Assembly (NCBI RefSeq): GCF_019774615.1 | Contig: NZ_CP081496.1 | Coordinates: 5,828,001-5,892,000, forward strand | DNA: 64,000 nt | Source: Streptomyces sp. BHT-5-2 | GTDB lineage: Bacteria > Actinomycetota > Actinomycetes > Streptomycetales > Streptomycetaceae | Direction: 5' to 3' | Shown: in pieces, positions 61,276 through 64,000 of the stretch | Position numbering within the stretch: position 1 is the first letter of the stretch | Layout: every line of letters begins with the position of its first letter | Made by a program: the position numbers and the translations under genes | The notes under the pieces: model-generated | What the model saw: only the letters and a program-made list of their open reading frames with translations | Told to the model about the DNA's origin: nothing | Database searches by the model: none

Positions 61276-63246
61276 TCATTCGCCTGGCTTGAAGGTGACC
61301 GGAAGCCGCGGCGGCTGCGCGCCGGTCGGGGGGACCTGGAGGGTCTTCAGTGCGAACGCCATGACCTGCTGGAAGATCGGGCCGCAGACCTGGCCTCCGA
61401 AATAGCTGCCCCGCTTGGGGTTCTGTACGGCGCAGTAGACGGTGAGGCGGGGCTTGTCGGCGGGTGCGAAACCGGCGAAGGAGGCGGTGTAGCCGTGGTA
61501 GCGGCCGGTCTTCGGGTCCACCCGGTTGGACGTGCCGGTCTTGCCGCCGACCCGGTACCCGTCGATCTTCGCCTTCGCCCCGGTGCCCTCCTCGTCGTCG
61601 ACCACCGACTCCAGCATCGTGGAGAGGGTGGTGGCGGTCTTCGGGCTGACCACCCGGCTCCGGGCGGGCGCGGGGATCGGGGCGTACCGGCCGTCCGGCC
61701 CGGTGGTGCCGCGGACGAGGGTGGGGGCGATCCGCTCGCCGCCGTTGGCGATGGTGGAGTAGACGGAGGCGGCCTGGACGGCGTTGAGGGAGAGGCCCTG
61801 GCCGAACGGGATGGTGTACTGCTGCGAGGTGTTCCAGTCCTGCGGCCTGGCCAGGATGCCGTCGGTCTCGCCCGGGAAGCCGAGGCCGGTCGGCCGGCCG
61901 ATGCCGAATTTCCGCAGGTAGGAGTAGAGGACCTGGTTGGCCTGGGGCTGGGTGGCACCGAGCTGGCCGGTGGCCAGGATGGTGCCGATGTTGCTGGACT
62001 TGGCGAGCACGCCGTTGAGCGTCAGGTTCCAGGTGGCGTGGTCGACGTCGTCGGAGAAGAGCCGGTCGCCGCGGTGCAGCCGGTTGGGCACGGTGACCCG
62101 GGTGTACGGGGTCGCGGCGCCCTCCTCCAGGACGGCCGCCATCGACATCAGCTTGCTGGTGGAGCCGGGCTCGTAGGCGTCGGTGAGAGCGGGGTTGCCG
62201 AGCGTGTCGGGGCCGGCCTTGGAGAGGTCGTTGGGGTCGAAGCCGGGGGCGTTGGCGAGGGCCAGGATCTGGCCGGTGCGGGTGTCCTGGACGACGACGT
62301 AGCCGCGGTCGGCGTCGGACTTCTCCACCTGCCGCGAGATGGCCTGCTGGGCCGCCCACTGGATGTCCCGGTCGATCGTCAGCTGGACGTCGGTGCCGGG
62401 GACGGCGGGGTGCTCCTGGGTGTCGGCGGTGGGCACCCGGCGGCCGCCGGACTGGGCGTAGACCAGCTTGCCGTCCTTGCCGGCCAGTTCCTTGTCGAGC
62501 TGGGCCTCCAGGCCGCCGGCGCCCTTGCCCGTGCCGTTGACGAAGCCCAGGAGGCCGGCCGCGAGGTCGCCGCCCGGGTAGACCCGCTTGCTGTGCTTGT
62601 CGGCGAAGATGCCGACCAGGACGTTGGGACGGGGGGCGCGCTTGGGGGCCGCGGCCGCCCTGGCGTCCAGCTCCTTGCGGAGGTCCTTGATCCGCTTCCA
62701 GACCTGGGGGGTGCGCTGGCGGGCGAGCAGGACGTAGCGGGAGGCGGGCTGGTCGAGCTTGGCGGCGAGGGTCTTCTCGGACTCGCCGAGGATCGGCGCG
62801 AGCAGCGCGGCGGCCTGCCGCGGGGCGTCCTTGACCTTGATCTTGGCGGGCGCCAGCAGGCTCGGGTCGGCGGTGATGTCGTACGCGTCCACGGTGGTGG
62901 CCAGCGGCACGCCGTTGCGGTCGGTGATCGCGCCGCGCTCGGCGGCCAGTTTGACCGGGACGTAGCGGTTCTCGTTGGCCTTGGCGGCGTAGGCCGCGGC
63001 GTCCACGGCCTGCACCTGCACGAGCCGGAAGACGAACGCCAGCATCACCAGCGTCAGGGCCAGGGCCACCAGCCGCAGCCGGGGGCGCGGGCTGACCGGC
63101 CGCAGCGGGCCGGCGGCCGGCCGTGGGCGGCCCGCGGCGGGGCGGCGGGCGGCGGGCGTCCGGGGCCCGCCGGAGCGGCCGGCGGACGGGCGGCCGCCGG
63201 TCCGGGCGGGGCGCGGAACGCGACGGGGGTCCCTGGGCTCGGTCAT
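61276..63246 (-). CDS. ftsI: Septal penicillin-binding protein FtsI (PBP3)
   Basis: Septal transpeptidase and partner of FtsW. The 656-aa protein has a long basic cytoplasmic tail (about 1-50), one helix (LRLVALALTLVMLAFVFRLV), a dimerisation domain and the transpeptidase domain with SxxK in EPGSTSKLMSMA, SxN in LAKSSNIGTI and KTGT in VGGKTGTSNRV. ATG at 63246 with GGAG about 9 bases upstream, 111 bp after ftsL. The gap holds a 36-codon ORF whose stop overlaps this start as ATGA. Confidence 0.96.
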   Translation of the reverse strand: MTEPRDPRRVPRPARTGGRPSAGRSGGPRTPAARRPAAGRPRPAAGPLRPVSPRPRLRLVALALTLVMLAFVFRLVQVQAVDAAAYAAKANENRYVPVKLAAERGAITDRNGVPLATTVDAYDITADPSLLAPAKIKVKDAPRQAAALLAPILGESEKTLAAKLDQPASRYVLLARQRTPQVWKRIKDLRKELDARAAAAPKRAPRPNVLVGIFADKHSKRVYPGGDLAAGLLGFVNGTGKGAGGLEAQLDKELAGKDGKLVYAQSGGRRVPTADTQEHPAVPGTDVQLTIDRDIQWAAQQAISRQVEKSDADRGYVVVQDTRTGQILALANAPGFDPNDLSKAGPDTLGNPALTDAYEPGSTSKLMSMAAVLEEGAATPYTRVTVPNRLHRGDRLFSDDVDHATWNLTLNGVLAKSSNIGTILATGQLGATQPQANQVLYSYLRKFGIGRPTGLGFPGETDGILARPQDWNTSQQYTIPFGQGLSLNAVQAASVYSTIANGGERIAPTLVRGTTGPDGRYAPIPAPARSRVVSPKTATTLSTMLESVVDDEEGTGAKAKIDGYRVGGKTGTSNRVDPKTGRYHGYTASFAGFAPADKPRLTVYCAVQNPKRGSYFGGQVCGPIFQQVMAFALKTLQVPPTGAQPPRLPVTFKPGE

Positions 63247-63353
63247 ACCGCGGTCTCCGGGTCGGGCACGGGGGTGGCGGGGAGCGGCGCGGCGCCCTGC
63301 GCCCCGGGGGCCGGGGCGGCGGGACCGCGGCAGCGGCGGGCGGCGGGCGTCAC
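63243..63353 (-). CDS. Possible 36-residue ORF between ftsL and ftsI
   Basis: GTG 4 bases after the ftsL stop, TGA overlapping the ftsI ATG (ATGA). The peptide (MTPAARRCRGPAAPAPGAQG...) is Pro/Ala-rich without domain signature. It could couple translation of ftsL to ftsI, or be chance. Protein product unproven. Confidence 0.25.
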   Translation of the reverse strand: MTPAARRCRGPAAPAPGAQGAAPLPATPVPDPETAV

Positions 63354-63357
63354 GCGG

Positions 63358-64000
63358 TCACCTGCCGGAGGCCGACGGGGTCGACCCGGCCGGGGACTCG
63401 GCCGGCGGCTCGGACAGGCGGGCGGCGGCCGGGGTGGGCTCGTCGGGCGTGAGGACGGAGGCCGGGGCCGCGGGGGCTGCCAGCGGGCCCGGGGACGGCA
63501 GGACGCCGGGGGTGCTGGCGGCGAGCGGCCCGAAGGCGGCGCGGACGGCCGGGGCCGGCGGCGGGAGGACGGACGCCGGCGGGGCCCCCTGGGGCGTCGG
63601 CCGCAGGACCGGGCCGAGCGGCAGCGCCGCGTCGGACGCGGCCGACGGGCTGCCGGAGGACGAGACCGGGCCCGGCGCGCCGCGGATGGTGCCGTCCGGC
63701 ATCAGGAAGGCCGGGTTGCCGCCCGGCACCATGCCCAGTCTGTGGGCCCGCCGCGCCAGCTCGTCGGGCGCGGAGTAGCCGTTGACCTCCTGCTGGAGCT
63801 CCTGCTGCTCGTCCGTCAGCTCGCCGGTCTTCCGCTCCAGCCGGCTCAGCTCGAACGAGCCTTGGTTGAGCGCGGAGTTGAGCAGCAGCAGGGTGATCAG
63901 CCCGGAGCCCAGGAGCACCACGACGAGCAGGACGAAGGGGGTGCGCGCGGCGGTGCCGCCGCGGGGCGGGGAGGGCAGCAGCGCGGCCAGCCGCTGCCGG
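63358..64000 (-). CDS. ftsL: Cell division protein FtsL, 5' end outside window
   Basis: Bitopic divisome scaffold that, with FtsQ and DivIC, activates FtsW/FtsI. The visible 213 residues include a cytoplasmic stretch, one helix (TPFVLLVVVLLGSGLITLLLLNSALNQ), a short coiled coil (FELSRLERKTGELTDEQQELQQEV) and RAHRLGMVPGGNPAFLMPDG, the LGMxPG motif of actinobacterial FtsL. An unusually long Pro/Ala/Ser tail (about 110 residues) follows. The frame is open to the window edge, so the true start lies beyond 64000. Confidence 0.88.
   Translation of the reverse strand, partial: RQRLAALLPSPPRGGTAARTPFVLLVVVLLGSGLITLLLLNSALNQGSFELSRLERKTGELTDEQQELQQEVNGYSAPDELARRAHRLGMVPGGNPAFLMPDGTIRGAPGPVSSSGSPSAASDAALPLGPVLRPTPQGAPPASVLPPPAPAVRAAFGPLAASTPGVLPSPGPLAAPAAPASVLTPDEPTPAAARLSEPPAESPAGSTPSASGR

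Overview
The window is a chromosomal segment of a Streptomyces or very close relative. Base composition is strongly GC-rich, third codon positions are almost all G or C, GTG starts are common, and many genes overlap by 4 bases (GTGA or ATGA). The gene order trp - his - dnaE - lspA/rluD/ileS - divIVA/sepF/ftsZ - mur/fts - ftsL is the conserved Streptomyces core order. I see no rRNA, tRNA, CRISPR array, prophage or intact insertion sequence.

Layout. (1) 1-8923, minus strand: lgt, a membrane-anchored thioredoxin-fold protein, then the tryptophan block trpA-trpB-trpM-trpC, three small uncharacterised membrane proteins (DUF2752, HGxxPAAW and TIGR02234 types), trpE and hisI. (2) 8956-14347, plus strand except the regulator: a tiny membrane protein, a TIGR03085 (maleylpyruvate isomerase-like) protein, and a LysR regulator divergent from a succinate dehydrogenase operon sdhC-sdhA-sdhB. 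This block sits between hisI and the rest of the histidine genes. (3) 14364-20241, minus: hisF, a RidA-like gene, priA (HisA/TrpF), hisH, a 54-aa membrane protein, hisB, hisC, hisD, tightly coupled. priA links the two pathways because no separate trpF is present here. (4) 20242-28426: a large membrane protein with a repeat-rich N-terminus, a LON-domain protein, a YbaK-type editing deacylase, the 24-residue ribosomal protein bL37, a DUF2567-like membrane protein, an ABC exporter pair and a NYN-domain protein. (5) 28560-40191: dnaE (replicative polymerase), a DUF2252 protein, an orphan membrane protein, two tandem thioredoxin-fold (DsbA-type) proteins, a dienelactone-hydrolase-like protein, an MscS channel and a Na+/H+ antiporter. 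(6) 40283-46562: rluD-type pseudouridine synthase, lspA, a DksA/TraR zinc-finger protein with a histone-H1-like tail, and ileS behind a T-box leader. (7) 46786-64000, minus: divIVA, yggT/sepG, sepF, yggS, pgeF, ftsZ, ftsQ, murG, ftsW, murD, mraY, murF, murE, ftsI and the 3' part of ftsL, which runs off the window. This is the division and cell-wall cluster, without ftsA as expected in actinobacteria.

The most notable points are: the ileS T-box, whose parts can be traced down to the ribosome-binding site it would mask; an altered GxHH active-site motif in IleS; a perfect 19-bp palindrome in front of hisD; a T-N11-A palindrome between the LysR gene and sdhC; several tiny genes that automated calling usually misses (bL37, TrpM, 37-, 47- and 54-residue ORFs); and clean hairpin terminators, some of which overlap stop codons. 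Most of the window is ordinary core genome. I did not find a clearly new multi-gene system. The best candidates for undescribed biology are the conserved uncharacterised membrane proteins embedded in the trp block and the coupled micro-ORFs.
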